From contig CM037845.1 of the NCBI GenBank assembly GCA_021234535.1, positions 2,942,501 through 3,006,500 of the forward strand: DNA of 64,000 nucleotides. Reading direction: 5' to 3'. Below are positions 1-12,100 of the stretch, piece after piece (the first letter of the stretch is position 1; each line of letters begins with the position of its first letter). The notes below the pieces were generated by a model. The model saw nothing but the letters and a program-made list of their open reading frames with translations. It had not been told where the DNA came from and did no database searches. The translations under genes were made by a program, and so were the position numbers. This DNA comes from Stichopus chloronotus. Its lineage: Eukaryota > Echinodermata > Holothuroidea > Aspidochirotida > Stichopodidae.

Positions 1-1690
1 CACAATCATTGGTAATACCAAAAATATCTATCAAATGTTCTTAACTCCTTTTGTGAATTTGTCATAACTCATACTATACTTAGTAGATGAATGATGTTGA
101 CTCTAGATACAGTATGAGTCAAGCAAATCTTGTGTAATATATGCAATCCATATAGTCCAGAGCATTTTGCAAACAGTGCATTCAATGAAATAACCAACGC
201 TCTGAGCTTTGGACATTGATTCCTAGGATATTATACACTATTATGAAAAGATTTGGTGCTTTGAAGTTTTAGGTAAATAAATCACATAGCCTTGGCTAGT
301 TCTAAAATCAAATCTATTGCCTCAATCAGCTGCACAAAGTACTTAAGATCGCTAAGGTATAAATTCCTAAGTAAGGGTAAGGTGAATCTTAGTGATACTT
401 TCAACACACCTCCAACTTCCAAGCCCTAGGCCTATATACCTATCTTGTAGGCCTGTATGATTTTGATGCTTTGGGCCTATGGGCATGTCAATACCTGCAA
501 CTACAATAATCAAGCCTACATAAACTTGGTAGTCTAATTAGGGCACAATTCAAACATATTATAATACTAAACAACTAACTGGATGGTATGATTAGGTAAG
601 CTCACAAGTCACATGCTATTGACTTTCAACTGTGTTCTGCAACTAGGGTTAATCTATTAACTGTTAACTTATAGGATAACTCACCGGAACCCACCGGCAG
701 TGAATGTCAATAGGAACATTATAACTGGGGCGGGCAGCCTTTTTTCGACTTATGTACAGTAGAACCTCCTTCTTTACTAAAGATTGGGTCAATTACATTC
801 TTAAAACTGTTTACTGATGGAGAGTCCCAGGTAACTGCTTCTGGTGGTAGGCTGAACATTCCATTCTGTAATGACCTTTTGACTGAAGAAATACTTCCTC
901 ATATCAAGATTGCAATGACGTTTCTGAAGCTTAAGCTGATGGCTCTGGTTCTGCTTTTTTCTGATACAGTAGAAAAGGTTGAAAGGTCGGTATCCTCCAG
1001 TCACTTAACAAGTTTAAATGCTTCTATCAGATCAGCTCTTAGTCTGTGTAGTTCTAGAGAGATTGGACTCGTTCTTTAAAACCTTTGTTCATTAGTGTGG
1101 ATACTTCTGGTATCATTTTAATTTCACAGCGTTGAAACCTTTCCAAGATTATAAATATCCTCTTGCAGGTATGGTCACTATGCCTGACACATTACTCTAA
1201 ATGTGGTCTAACTGATGACTTATGCAAACTGAAAATGTTACTGCTACTTCTACAGTCAAATGTTCTACTAATTACACTGACCACCTTGTTTGCAGAGCCA
1301 ACAGCCTTGGCACAGTACTGTCTGCTAGGATAGCAGACTCATTGCAATATAGTATCCCTAAGTCCTTTCACTTGGCAAACTGAATTTGTTCAATCTGAAC
1401 ATCACCTATACAGTAATTAGCATATATTATAAGGCAGCCATCGACTGCGTGCCAAAGTGCATTCTATGTCAGGCCCATACTGAAGTTTTTTCCCAAAAAA
1501 CAATAGAAAACATGAGGAAAATGCCAGCTCCACGCCGAAGATCTTCAGTTCTGAGTGCACGAAATGCAGACTGGACTGCGTGGGCCAATCGAACGTGTCT
1601 CTAGCCTAGCATTCACAAATCACAACTTTTGAAAGTTTAGGTTAGGCAGATGGAAATAGTGGAGCACACTACCATTTTTTGTCATTTCTA
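1..1690. other. Non-coding stretch, nothing recognised
   Basis: AT-rich sequence with only short stop-bounded frames, none showing a recognisable domain or a splice-consistent exon chain. It may be intergenic or intronic sequence of a gene lying off the left edge. Confidence 0.5.
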
Positions 1691-1924
1691 CACTTAGTCA
1701 ACGGCAGGCGCACTTGACACGGCACCTTGAGGAAAGTTGATTTTGTTTGGATTGTCGTAAAGAAGGCGGGATAATTTCACCTTTGGTGACACACTTTTTC
1801 ATTGCAATGAATTCCTTTTTCATTTGAGACAATACTGATTCATCAGACAATGCTCCGACTTTTGTAGGTGGAACTGTCACAAACTTGGGATGATAAATTT
1901 CCTTAATAGCACGTTCGACAGTCA

Positions 1925-2235
1925 CCCCATTATATGTTATTATTAGCATGACAAAAGTGTAATTTACACTTTTGGGCATTGAACATCATTTGCCATTTAT
2001 TTGACCACTCAAACAATGTATCTAGGCTAAGTCCTCTTGCACGTCAGGCACTTTATTTTCTGACTGTACACATGAAGAATTCTTAGTATCATCAGCAAAC
2101 TGCAACACATCACTGTTCAAGTCAACATCAAGGTCATACATAATAAACAAAATATTGAACCTTGAGCCTAAGAGACTTGTACATCACTGGCACTAGTCAA
2201 AGGGAGCCAGTCTGACTGGTGTCCATTTACTTTGT
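1925..2235 (-). mobile_element. Decayed LINE reverse-transcriptase fragment
   Basis: Read on the minus strand, the segment shows a broken non-LTR reverse-transcriptase palm. There is an FxxxY-type stretch followed by a D-L-D motif, then LQFADDT with the catalytic Asp pair at 2099-2085. After that come the downstream 'WSNKWQMMFNAQKCK'-like region, spread over more than one frame, and an in-frame stop. Frameshifts and stops make it a relic. LINE-type palms commonly carry FADD at the catalytic turn. The clade (CR1, RTE or Jockey-like) cannot be decided from so short a piece. An adjoining 93-codon frame at 1979-1698 begins inside the relic and is probably not a gene. Confidence 0.7.
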
Positions 2236-2239
2236 CAGG

Positions 2240-3261
2240 TCTCTATTACAAATACAAGTTATCACTGAAATGTTGGATCAAATGGCATCCTCAACAACTT
2301 GAGCAAGCCTAACTTTCTGTTGTGTTGTGCAAGCAAATGACTTCAGCACATAAAAATTGTCTCAATAATATTTTTTCTGGACGATCAGGAAGTCACAGAG
2401 AAAACCAGTCTAGGGCGGTAACATGAAGGGCGTGCGTGCACCTTTGGCTACAGTATGAGGATTCGACACACCATAGGCTCGTGTCCATTATGCACGCCAA
2501 AAATCCATGAGCAATTATATCAGAGAACTGAGAAGGTTGCAATGGTATTTTTGACGTAATAAAGTCTACAACAGTTACACTGACTTACACAGGTTCATAT
2601 AACACAATACATGCATGATACAACTAAGGGGCCGGTCGCACCCCGTAATTTATCCCTTCTGCATATTCTTTAACCGAGATTTATCTCGAGAAACAAAAAC
2701 ATGCAAGCGCCCATCAGGTACATTTGGGGTGTTTCTAAACTACAGATACCGAAATCGGGTGATTCATTGTTTATTTATCTTACCAGTTTGCTGTTTTGAG
2801 AGATTTTCATCGGGCCCTACATTCTCCGCCATGCTGATGATGTCAGAATGATAATATTAGTAAACTTTTTTCAGTCGTTTTGTTAATGGTGAATAAAATA
2901 CTGCCTGGACGAGTACACGTATGCGCCTGCACACCGAGGTTATCTATTTCTCTGGCACTTAACACATATTCTTAACTCTATGACGCGGAAAACGGTATCT
3001 AGGCGCACTTCCAGTTTCGGAGCCAAGTTTTACTTACGCTCTGTACGGCTGACATGGCCAGATGACATGCGAGGTGACATGGAGAAGTGAAGTTATCGCG
3101 TTCGAATAACTTGTTATCTTGAAAATGTTACAAATTGTCGAATTACCGGCGTAAGCTAACTCGACATCTCAGGAAAAATTTTCAAATCCTGGAGATAACG
3201 AGCCACATGTAACTTGTTATTAAACTCTGTTTATTGCTTTTATTGATGACATTGATGGTGA
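2240..3261. other. Non-coding stretch between two LINE relics
   Basis: No exon chain or domain was recognised. CpG dinucleotides are somewhat denser around 2880-3190 than in the surrounding sequence, but no gene start could be tied to that. Confidence 0.4.
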
Positions 3262-3435
3262 TTGTTTGTAGAGGCAAGAAGTTTGCTGATGATACTAAAC
3301 TGTATTCTGAGGTCTCCTCTGAAGATGATTCAAAAAGTTTTCAATAGGATTTAGACATGGTTTTCGCTTGGTCTCAGGAGTAGCAAATGCTGTTCAACAT
3401 TGATAAATGCTAGGTTATGCATATTGGCAACAATA
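3262..3435 (+). mobile_element. Decayed LINE reverse-transcriptase fragment
   Basis: Frame +1 from 3271 reads as a non-LTR reverse-transcriptase palm: KKFADDTKLY (the FADD catalytic turn at 3292-3303), then Q-stop-DLDMVFAWSQ, then 'MLFNIDKC' and 'VMHIGNN'. This is the usual order of that region in LINE polymerases. Three in-frame stop codons show it is dead. It lies on the strand opposite to the relic about 1 kb upstream, so the two are separate insertions or an inverted pair. Confidence 0.8.
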
Positions 3436-3510
3436 GTCTTAGGTATTAGTGCGTGGCGAGAAAATTTTGAGCTTTTCAAACCTCCCAGATGGCCGGGAAT
3501 GGCATTTCCC
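3436..3510 (-). repeat. Dispersed repeat family A, partial copy
   Basis: It contains the family core CAAACCTCCCAGATGG (minus orientation), shared with the segments near 3796, 18341, 33243, 41212 and 42594. The copies are diverged and no coding sequence was recognised. Confidence 0.55.
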
Positions 3511-3795
3511 GAAAGTCCTAAGCAGCCTTGCCATAGATATATGTCTGCGATTCTTCAATCCGTGTAGAAAAACATATGAGAATTTCCAGAAAACGTCTTG
3601 TGGAGAGTGGTTCAAAACCCTCAGCGAAATTTTAAAAAAAATAGCTTTCTTCGGTTATAGGCAGAAGATGAATGTGTATAGCATGAAAACAGAAATTACC
3701 AATGATAGCACCAAGGGGGTCTAATGACTGGAGGCATACTATTTTTACTTATATACGTCATCGATATCACATATTAAGCACCTGTCCAGAGTTTG

Positions 3796-3910
3796 CAGGA
3801 GGTGTGGGGACCTAGCCTGAGGGCATGTGTAACCAGCTTAGTGGAGCGCCACCAGCGTCCCCAAAAATTGTGGGCTTTGAATCTCCCAGATGGATGCAAT
3901 TCCGCAATTC
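3796..3910 (-). repeat. Dispersed repeat family A
   Basis: On the minus strand it reads CATCTGGGAGATTCAAAGCC, then GGTGGCGCTCCACTAAGCTG. The same two landmarks occur in the same order and spacing at 41340-41410 and 42600-42712. The copy is diverged, and a 64-codon frame through it is not a gene. Confidence 0.6.
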
Positions 3911-4521
3911 ATCTAAAAAAATCAGTCTATGAAAATGGTTCGGCAAATACATATCAGATGGAGGTTGAGGGGATACAAGAATCATGAATGAATTATACGC
4001 ATCCACTTTCATTCAGTATACAAGAAAGTAATGAAAATGGATGTACGTAGTGTACTTAAAACTCTCCAAGTTGGTTTAAGAACAAAATAAACACTACCCT
4101 CTATATATGATTGGACAATATTATTTAATCACAATAAAATAACATGAAAACGCATTGGTTCCAGCCGAACCTTGTACAACAGACTTTCAAGATTTGATAA
4201 AACAAAATTTATCTGTCGAATTTCATACTCCTACCCGCCATCCTGTCATGAGAATTAAACATCTGGGAGTTTAGGAACCGAGAGCTCTCCTCATCTCCGA
4301 TTAGAAATTTGTAATTAGGATAAAATTATTGTCTAAAAGGAGATACAACTTCCAAAAGATTCTATTTGACTACAGAAATACACTTAAACATCGTGCAGAC
4401 TGCCCTAGCTTGCACAGAAAAACGGTCAGTTATAGCTAGCAACTGCGTATGTATTTTAGTAATAATTTCCTTCTCTTATGTAAGCTATACTGTCCACTAC
4501 TACTACTTCGTAATTCCGAAT

Positions 4522-4547
4522 TATTAATTCGTAAAAACGAATTAATA
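4522..4547. repeat. Perfect 11-bp stem hairpin
   Basis: TATTAATTCGT, a 4-base AAAA spacer, then ACGAATTAATA: an exact inverted repeat. A shorter GCCC-TAAT-GGGC inverted repeat follows shortly after. Function unknown. Confidence 0.8.
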
Positions 4548-5344
4548 TTTGTTTTTGTTTGGCCCTAATGGGCTTTCGTAAGTGCCCCCAGTTTAATGTG
4601 TCTACAGTAGTAAACCCATGCAATATTTGACCAATTGCTTCAGTACTGAATTATTATCATGCTCGACGTTTTTCATCATGTTTCCAGTCACCATACCTTT
4701 TATTTTTCTTGGATGTTAAAGGGCGTATATAACGTCTTTCACCTAATTTGCAAGAAAAATTGTGACTTTGCTGTGACTACTGCCTTAGAAACCACAAATC
4801 ATTCCAGCTAAGAGACCTGATAAACCATTACAGGAATCAAAACAAATTAAAAAAAAAAACAATTACATGGTGAAACATTTCAATCTATATTTAAAATTTT
4901 ATTCTTAAACATATAAATATAGTATTTCTCTTCTTAGAATCAAAATAACTACTGACAGCAATGCTACGTAACACACAAAGCTTAAAATATCTCAAGTATG
5001 CACATCAAATGAAAAAACCCACTGAAATATGATTACTGCAGCACAGCAATATCACAAAAAAGACAAGGTTATTGTAATTCTTTCCATTAGGAGAAAGAAC
5101 ACAACTATAAATTCTACACATATCATGATAACTCCTTCAATTAGTTAATACACTATGGGGTGTTGCAAGCATTACACATGCAAAGAGCTGACTTCTGCCA
5201 AGGTAAACAAGAGAAATTCTTGTGATTTGCTATTTTGTTTTCTACATATCTGTGCACAGTGAATATCAAACACTTCATGACAGACTATTTCAGACTTTGC
5301 TCTGGGTCCTGGAATGTTTGCAAACTGCCCCCCCCCCTCAATGA

Positions 5345-5351
<7 letters not shown>

Positions 5352-5383
<32 letters not shown>
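5352..5383. repeat. (AT)n microsatellite
   Basis: An uninterrupted alternating AT run follows an A-rich tract, with a C-homopolymer a few bases further upstream. Confidence 0.9.
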
Positions 5384-5384
<1 letters not shown>

Positions 5385-8300
5385 TGATATTATTCATGGA
5401 TATACATGAGTATGCTGTTCTTGGACCAGGGTTGAAGCTACAGCGGTCAGCAGTGGTTGACTTACGCCATCACTCACCTTAGTCGACCACCACCAAACGA
5501 CAAAAATACAAATAGCAACCGTGACTAGAACATCTCAAAGACCACTACTGTTGTCAAAATCCAATACAAGAAAAAATCACTCATGGGGTACCTTTGCTTT
5601 GAAGGGTCAACAAATTTGCCACTCCTTTTCTTCAAAACAACCACGACTCCATTCTAAATACAACCCTGTCTCGAACATAAGCAGCTTAGGGCCTCTGGTC
5701 TAGAGATGCAAGGCAATAGAAAGTACAGTGGTACACTTGGTTTAATCTGCTTAATACACTGTGGCAGAAAAATAACAACTGAGCACGGTACACCTCTATT
5801 ATACGGTTATGCACTAGGGATATAACGGTCAAAACACCATGGGTTAAACTGTCACTTTAACAGACTGGAAACTTGACTGATAAGTTTCATGGATAAATAT
5901 TTTCTCTTTCTTTTGCAACCTGCTTCTACTTCAACAGATATTGGATGAATCCTATGTTTATGTAGATGTTATCATGTAATACTTGTATCAGATTATACAT
6001 CCTGTGGATTGGAGAATCTCACATGATTCCACATCACCACAGAATACCTTACCATGTCATAGTCTGATTTCATAAATCAAGAACCGATACTCCACAAACG
6101 AAACATCAACAATTCACAACGATCACAAGTGTTAACAATTCATACTACTCTGATACTTCGTCCTATTTTCTATCACCAGGTGCACACCATATCACGACGG
6201 CATGTTTTCTCATTGGCAAAACATACTTCAGGGGCGAAAATCGTAACACTTTATCGCAATTGATACATATGACATAAATGGATTGTATACCATGGTCTAT
6301 GGTTGGACAATACTCATAAATGTAATAATGATGTAATACATCTCACATCACGTCACTATTGATATTTTTTAGTTAAATTCATCCTACGACATGGTCCCTG
6401 GCTGAACAGAATTTACATGCAAACAAAACTCATGTCACGTTACATTTGATATATCTGATGCACCATGATCCGAGGGTGACACCTACCCGTGACATGACAA
6501 AGCTTCCACATGTCACATCATGACACATATATACATTTAACACAGACCTACCAACAGGACACCTCACAGGACAATAATCGTTGATGTTCCTCATGTCAGT
6601 TTCTTTTTTTCTTTTTTTAACTCTTAAATTACTCATTTGCTTGATGTTTTGAACACTTTAAGAGAATATCTCACTGGAATAAAAAAAAAAATGCAACTAT
6701 GTTGTTACAAACAAATATGCTGTAATATCTCTCACAGGAAATCTAACAAAATAAACTATTTTTCGGGATTTTTAATGAAAAAATGAAAGCCCAGGGAAGT
6801 AAAAAAAATAAATAAATGCTAAAGAGGTTGTAAAGACTCAGTGAGATTATTAACAACCTCTAATTCTCCTTGAAAGAGCAATTCCTAGCATGTGACACCA
6901 TCACCCTGTCCTTTGCTTTGCTGCACATTTCTTGTACACTATTGAAAGTTTTAAGTGTTTCATCTCCTCCGATATTCACTTAACTATTAATTCTTCTTAC
7001 AGGGCTTCTTCTTTCTTTTTATTTCTTGGCTTTTTTGAAAAATTTGGTACACTCAACGAAACTGGAACTTTGATTAAAACAATAATGGCAAGTCAAACTG
7101 AGGTATTCTTCTACCTTACTGATACATTCAATATCACTCTTCAAGTAACTATCGAAATTATCAGATTCTAAGAAATCCTTGTTTGATCGATCCATTTAAA
7201 TTTTTTTAATAAAAGCACAAATCCAAGTCCATTGCAAGCCAGAAACTATTTGTGGATTTCTGGGTATTACTGAACCATTAAAACCACTGTATAATAAATC
7301 TGTTAGTCAGCTGTATTACAATAGTCTTACAAGGCTGAAAAAGATTTACAATGAAAAGCAAAAATTCCACTTTAAATGGGAAATATTTGTTACTGTGCCT
7401 AATTAAATCTTTTAACCTTTCTTCTTGATCTCTTGGCAAGCATCAAAATACGCAAATCAAAGTGTTGGTTTTCAACATTCACTGTAGTTTCTTATATCTT
7501 TGTGCTGTAAATATTGTTTATTGCTATGAACCCTATCATTGATAAGGATTATGATACATTCATGTACCCCAGCACTAGTATACCCCAATACTAAGGAAGA
7601 AAACGTGCTTGAAAAACAAAAGAAACCTCCCTTTAACTTTGTAGCAAACCATTTGCTTAATTCACAAGAAGCCGAGGTGAAACCATTGTACTTCAGTCAA
7701 TTCTTTTATACTCCTCCTGTCTCTGCGGAACTTGACAGTTGGTCCACATGCAACTATAAATTTGATGAACATCTATAAGTACACTAAAATCCTTGTGTCC
7801 CTTTTTTCTGTTTTTTTGCCATTCTCTTTCTCAGGTGAGAAAAACAAGGAGGTGAGTGGTTGGGGTAAGGCTTACAGTAGTTAGGTAGTAGTACGCTGGT
7901 AAGAACATCGGTGGTACCATGGTTCTGTGGTACCATATAAATGCACATTTGTAACTAACCCTTCAACCCAACCACATGTAGCAATGTAGCACTTTGCATT
8001 TTCCTCCATCACTGACAGTTGAAAATCTTAAAAAGAAATGAACAGAAACGGCTCTGACGTAAATAAAAATCTAATTAATGGAGCCTTCACTTTTGCAATA
8101 TTAAATTCACATCATTCAATCAATAGACTCACAGCAAGCATCATAAAATTGTTAAATTCTCATCGACATGCTATTTGAAGACATTTATCACAAACAAATA
8201 TTTCAGTAACACAGTCAGGCCTAATTAATACAGAACTTTTGGCACATACAGTTGGCAAATACCTGACAACAGCAAATTAACTACATTAACATGACAACTT

Positions 8301-8990
8301 ATTCTAAGAACTGACAATGAGATCAACTACCTTTCAGACTCTTACTGACTTAAGTATACTCTGATTAACCATTTAAACTTGAAGATTAGCAAGAACTTGC
8401 TGATGATAAAACAAGAATATTTTCAGAACTCAAAGTAATCGATATCACCAATAGTCATTGCTATCAAGCCCTTATTGATGGCCGTGGTGACGGTTCCTCT
8501 AAAAAATGTCCTATGGAATAGTACAGAAGCCATTTTGTTTAGATTGGTTAATGGCTATTTCCCATTAATCATGTTTCTTTGACGGTGATTGGTGGGAAGC
8601 CTATGGACGTGGACACACAATAAACAATCATCAGGCAAAAAACTTTCATAGGACCTACGGACACACTGTGATCCTGTGCCTCTTCCTGAAAGTATTTGGT
8701 CATGTTAAAATGGGTGATAATCATCTGGCATGATGCCAATCAGAACTTTAAATTTATTCTCTTCCATTTATTAACAAAGAAGTTTGCCCTCATTGTATGC
8801 CTACAGATATCTGCTCGAAATGCAGTTTCAAAATGTAAGAACAATTCTGAAGATCTTGGGGCAGATTGCATTGACAAAAATGCAGCAAAAAAAATCAGGG
8901 AAGAAGAGGAGTGTGAAAGCTGAATTTATTGACTACCTATCACGGATGGAGAAGATAGACCTGTGTATGAAATAAATCGTTATCAGCTAC

Positions 8991-8996
8991 TTTATT
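8991..8996 (-). terminator. Candidate poly(A) signal of the 191-aa gene
   Basis: TTTATT on the plus strand is AATAAA on the minus strand. It lies about 140 bp past the stop codon at 9134, giving a short 3' UTR. Confidence 0.55.
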
Positions 8997-9133
8997 GTGG
9001 ATAATCTGAATCAAACGTCACACAAGTTCAATACACAAAACTACACTGACAACAGCTGTTTGGAGATGTAGTGAACAAGAAAAGGCAATCAGTGGTTGGT
9101 AGTCAGAGGATGAAAACAATCAGGTGATATATG

Positions 9134-12100
9134 TCAGAAAAAGTCATCCCACGAGTTTGAGTTGTGTCTTCCCTTCTGAGAGGAAGGACTAGGACTGTCA
9201 AAGCCACCAGCTTCTCGGTTGCTATATAAGCTCTTTCCAGAATCTGTTTGGATAGAACATGACATATTTAGTCGGTTCTTAAATTATCTTGATAACAAGT
9301 GGTATAAAAAAAGAGTGACAACATATACATGTAGAAACAGTAGAGAAAACAACTGTTAGAGGTGAGTATTTCCCTAACACCTAACTCATCGAGGTTGGCT
9401 GGAGTCAAATATCGTTTGCACCGAATACCAAAGTAGTCAACTGTTCTTCTTGTAACTGAAATTAGAAAGCTAGTGTCTGCTGCCCCCTTTTTCCTGCTTT
9501 TAAGTATGCCCGTGTGTATGAAGTTGATACTCGGCGGGAGGGTATCATTAACTAAACGTGATGCTTAGATCATGACCAAAATCAAACCCCCAAAACTGGA
9601 AAGTTTGTTGCTCTAGTAAAAGGAGGGTAATTCTCAGAAATTCTTAAATGATGTCAATTATCAGTGAAAGTCACTACACTTTGAATTTTCGAGGCAGAAC
9701 GAAAAATGTTTGTGAGATCGTTTTCATGTTTAAGATTGATATGCCACATGGCTCTATCTCACGTTGGAACAACATTAAGTTGTGCGTTGTGGAATTCCTG
9801 CAAAACGATAATTTTCTAAATGGGAGAGTCTTTCCTGGAAGAATTCCAGCAAAGTAACAGCAGAAATTACTTTTAGCGCATGTCTGAGAGACCATACAAG
9901 TGTCGGCATGTGACATGTCTGAGGCTTCCCATGTGTATAAACTTTGCGTTTCTACAAATTGGTGACGTTTGGTGTATGTACCACTTTCACAAAATTTCGC
10001 TGGAAAAATCTATATGCTGAATGTTATCAATACTTTAAAATCAACATACCAATATCAATTTTCCTTCAAAACAGACAGACCATAATTTCATGCTCTTTGA
10101 TTTCCATCCTTGAATGGTCTTAATTGTGCCTGACAAACTTAGTGGGAACCTTGGTGATTACGAAAAATACCCTGAGAGTAAGAAGACCTTTTGAACCCCA
10201 GTTCCTCTCCTCCCCCACCTCTGTCTTTGCCTCCTAAAAGCAAGTACACAAATGACAAAATCCTTTTACCCAACTATTTAAGTCTGGTAAAACAAATGAC
10301 TTCTCAATACAGAATGATAAGTCAAATTGGACGATAAAAACACCGGGATGCCTGAACTTTTAATGAGAATGATTCAAAATTCCATCACAAAGTTTATAAA
10401 GATGATTGCATATTTTCAGAGATAACTATGACTCTGAGGAATCAGTGTCCCAGTAGGGACTGCTTTCCACTAACACTTTTGTTCCTAGCAACCCAACAAA
10501 AAAGTGTTCAGAGAATGAAGATTCCCTCACCGGTACAAGCCAATAGACAGATTGCAGTAAAATCTCAAATCTGGAACAGACACTAAAAAACCAGTCGAAC
10601 TCTGAACGTATTCTCTTTACCAAATGCTTGTCACTGTAGTGAATAATTCTTGATGCTTCATGTCAGTTGTACAATACATTGAAACATTCATCAGCTAGCC
10701 AAGACTGGACAAATCGTAATCAAAGACAAATCACAAGAGATACACCCAAACCGTGTTTACTCCTTGGAGGTCAAGAATCGTTCTCCCCAGTTAATTGTTT
10801 TTCTTAAATCATTTCATATATTTTAAAAACTCTCTCTAAAAACACGATTGCATTTGTCAAGAAGTTTTAAACCCCGTGAGCGTTTACCAACTAGCGTGGA
10901 TATCGTCAACATTGTGATGTAATAATGCACTTTTATGCATTTCATCTCCACCATTACACACGTGTATGTTAAAGACTATACCTTGTGATATGCTAACGGC
11001 ACACTATTGCTTGACATGCTTACAATCTTGGAGTTGGTGACGATGTTAAGAATGTAATCATAATGTTCAGGACAGTTTGTGTATATACATAACAGGACTG
11101 AACAATGCAAAACACCGCTGGTGTAAAACATTGACATTTTGTTTGGAATGCTTCCCACTCACTGACCATGTGTGGAGGAACTGTACCTGATGAAACATTA
11201 ACGGCACTACTGCTTGACATACCTACAATCTGGGTGAGAATGATTAGAATGTTTCTCAGTAACCATACTGCTCCTGTTAGTGTGTGGAAAGACTTGTCAT
11301 ACTTGACATACTTACAATCTGGGTGAGAATGTTTCTTCTGAGTTGTTGATGATCCACTGTTGAATGCATTGGATGGCTCTGAATATCTCTGTTGTTTACT
11401 ATTTTCTTGAGAATAAGAGTAACCCCCTTTCTTCTGACTGAATGAATATTGATTTTGTCCTTCAAAGAAAAGTAGAAATTTTTGTATTGATTAATATTTA
11501 CTGAATACAAAGGTTCATAAAATGACCAAAAAGTTTTACATTTTTGAGTTTTTAAAAACTAATTTTGCAAAGGCAGTCTTTGTCCATTAAAAAAGGTTGA
11601 AGGATATCTATACTGTTTGTGACTGATAAACCAAATGAAATTTCAATAATACTGTGGTCTAAGTAGCTCTTAATGTATCCTAAATTGTATCAAAGTACAT
11701 ACTGAAGTAAAGCCTCCCTCCGTATTTTTTTCCTTTTGAGAACATCAGGGCACCAAATTATCCCTTTCAATACTGACAGTTTCTCTGTAATCCTGTCTTC
11801 ACTTTAATATTTGTGTTTAATATGCCAAAGTTTGGTTGTTTCTAAAGGCTTGAATAAGTTCCATACTGAGGTCGAATCAAAACAAGAAACTCTGTTTGCA
11901 TGAAGTACTGTGCAGTACTCTGCCGACAAAATGTTAAGAAATAAAATATGTTACTGTCATACAAATTCAGAAAGCTAAAACTCCGCTTTGGTCGGTAAAT
12001 TTCAAACAAACCAAACAATGTTCATTCCTAGCTACTATCACAAATTTCCTCGTTCTGCAAATAAAGAATTACTCAAACGTTATGCTAAAAAGAACATAAC

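Larger units (their letters stand above)
3910..8990. other. Long AT-rich non-coding stretch
   Basis: No exon chain or recognisable protein was found on either strand. Short frames such as 7539-7778 lack any family resemblance. The stretch holds a perfect hairpin at 4522, an AT microsatellite at 5352, and an imperfect inverted pair at 8505-8518 and 8642-8656 (shared word TCCTATG/CATAGGA) that may bound a small foldback element. Confidence 0.45.

Noticed and set aside
1698..1979. 93-codon minus-strand frame as a gene
   Set aside because: It starts inside a frameshifted LINE relic and shows no recognisable domain.
8784..8975. Lys-rich 63-codon and overlapping 75-codon plus-strand frames
   Set aside because: No splice partner or family resemblance; they lie at the 3' end of a gene on the other strand.
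10520..10600. Possible extra minus-strand exon of the 191-aa gene with good splice sites
   Set aside because: Including it shifts the last exon into a frame with an early stop, whereas skipping it keeps every phase consistent.
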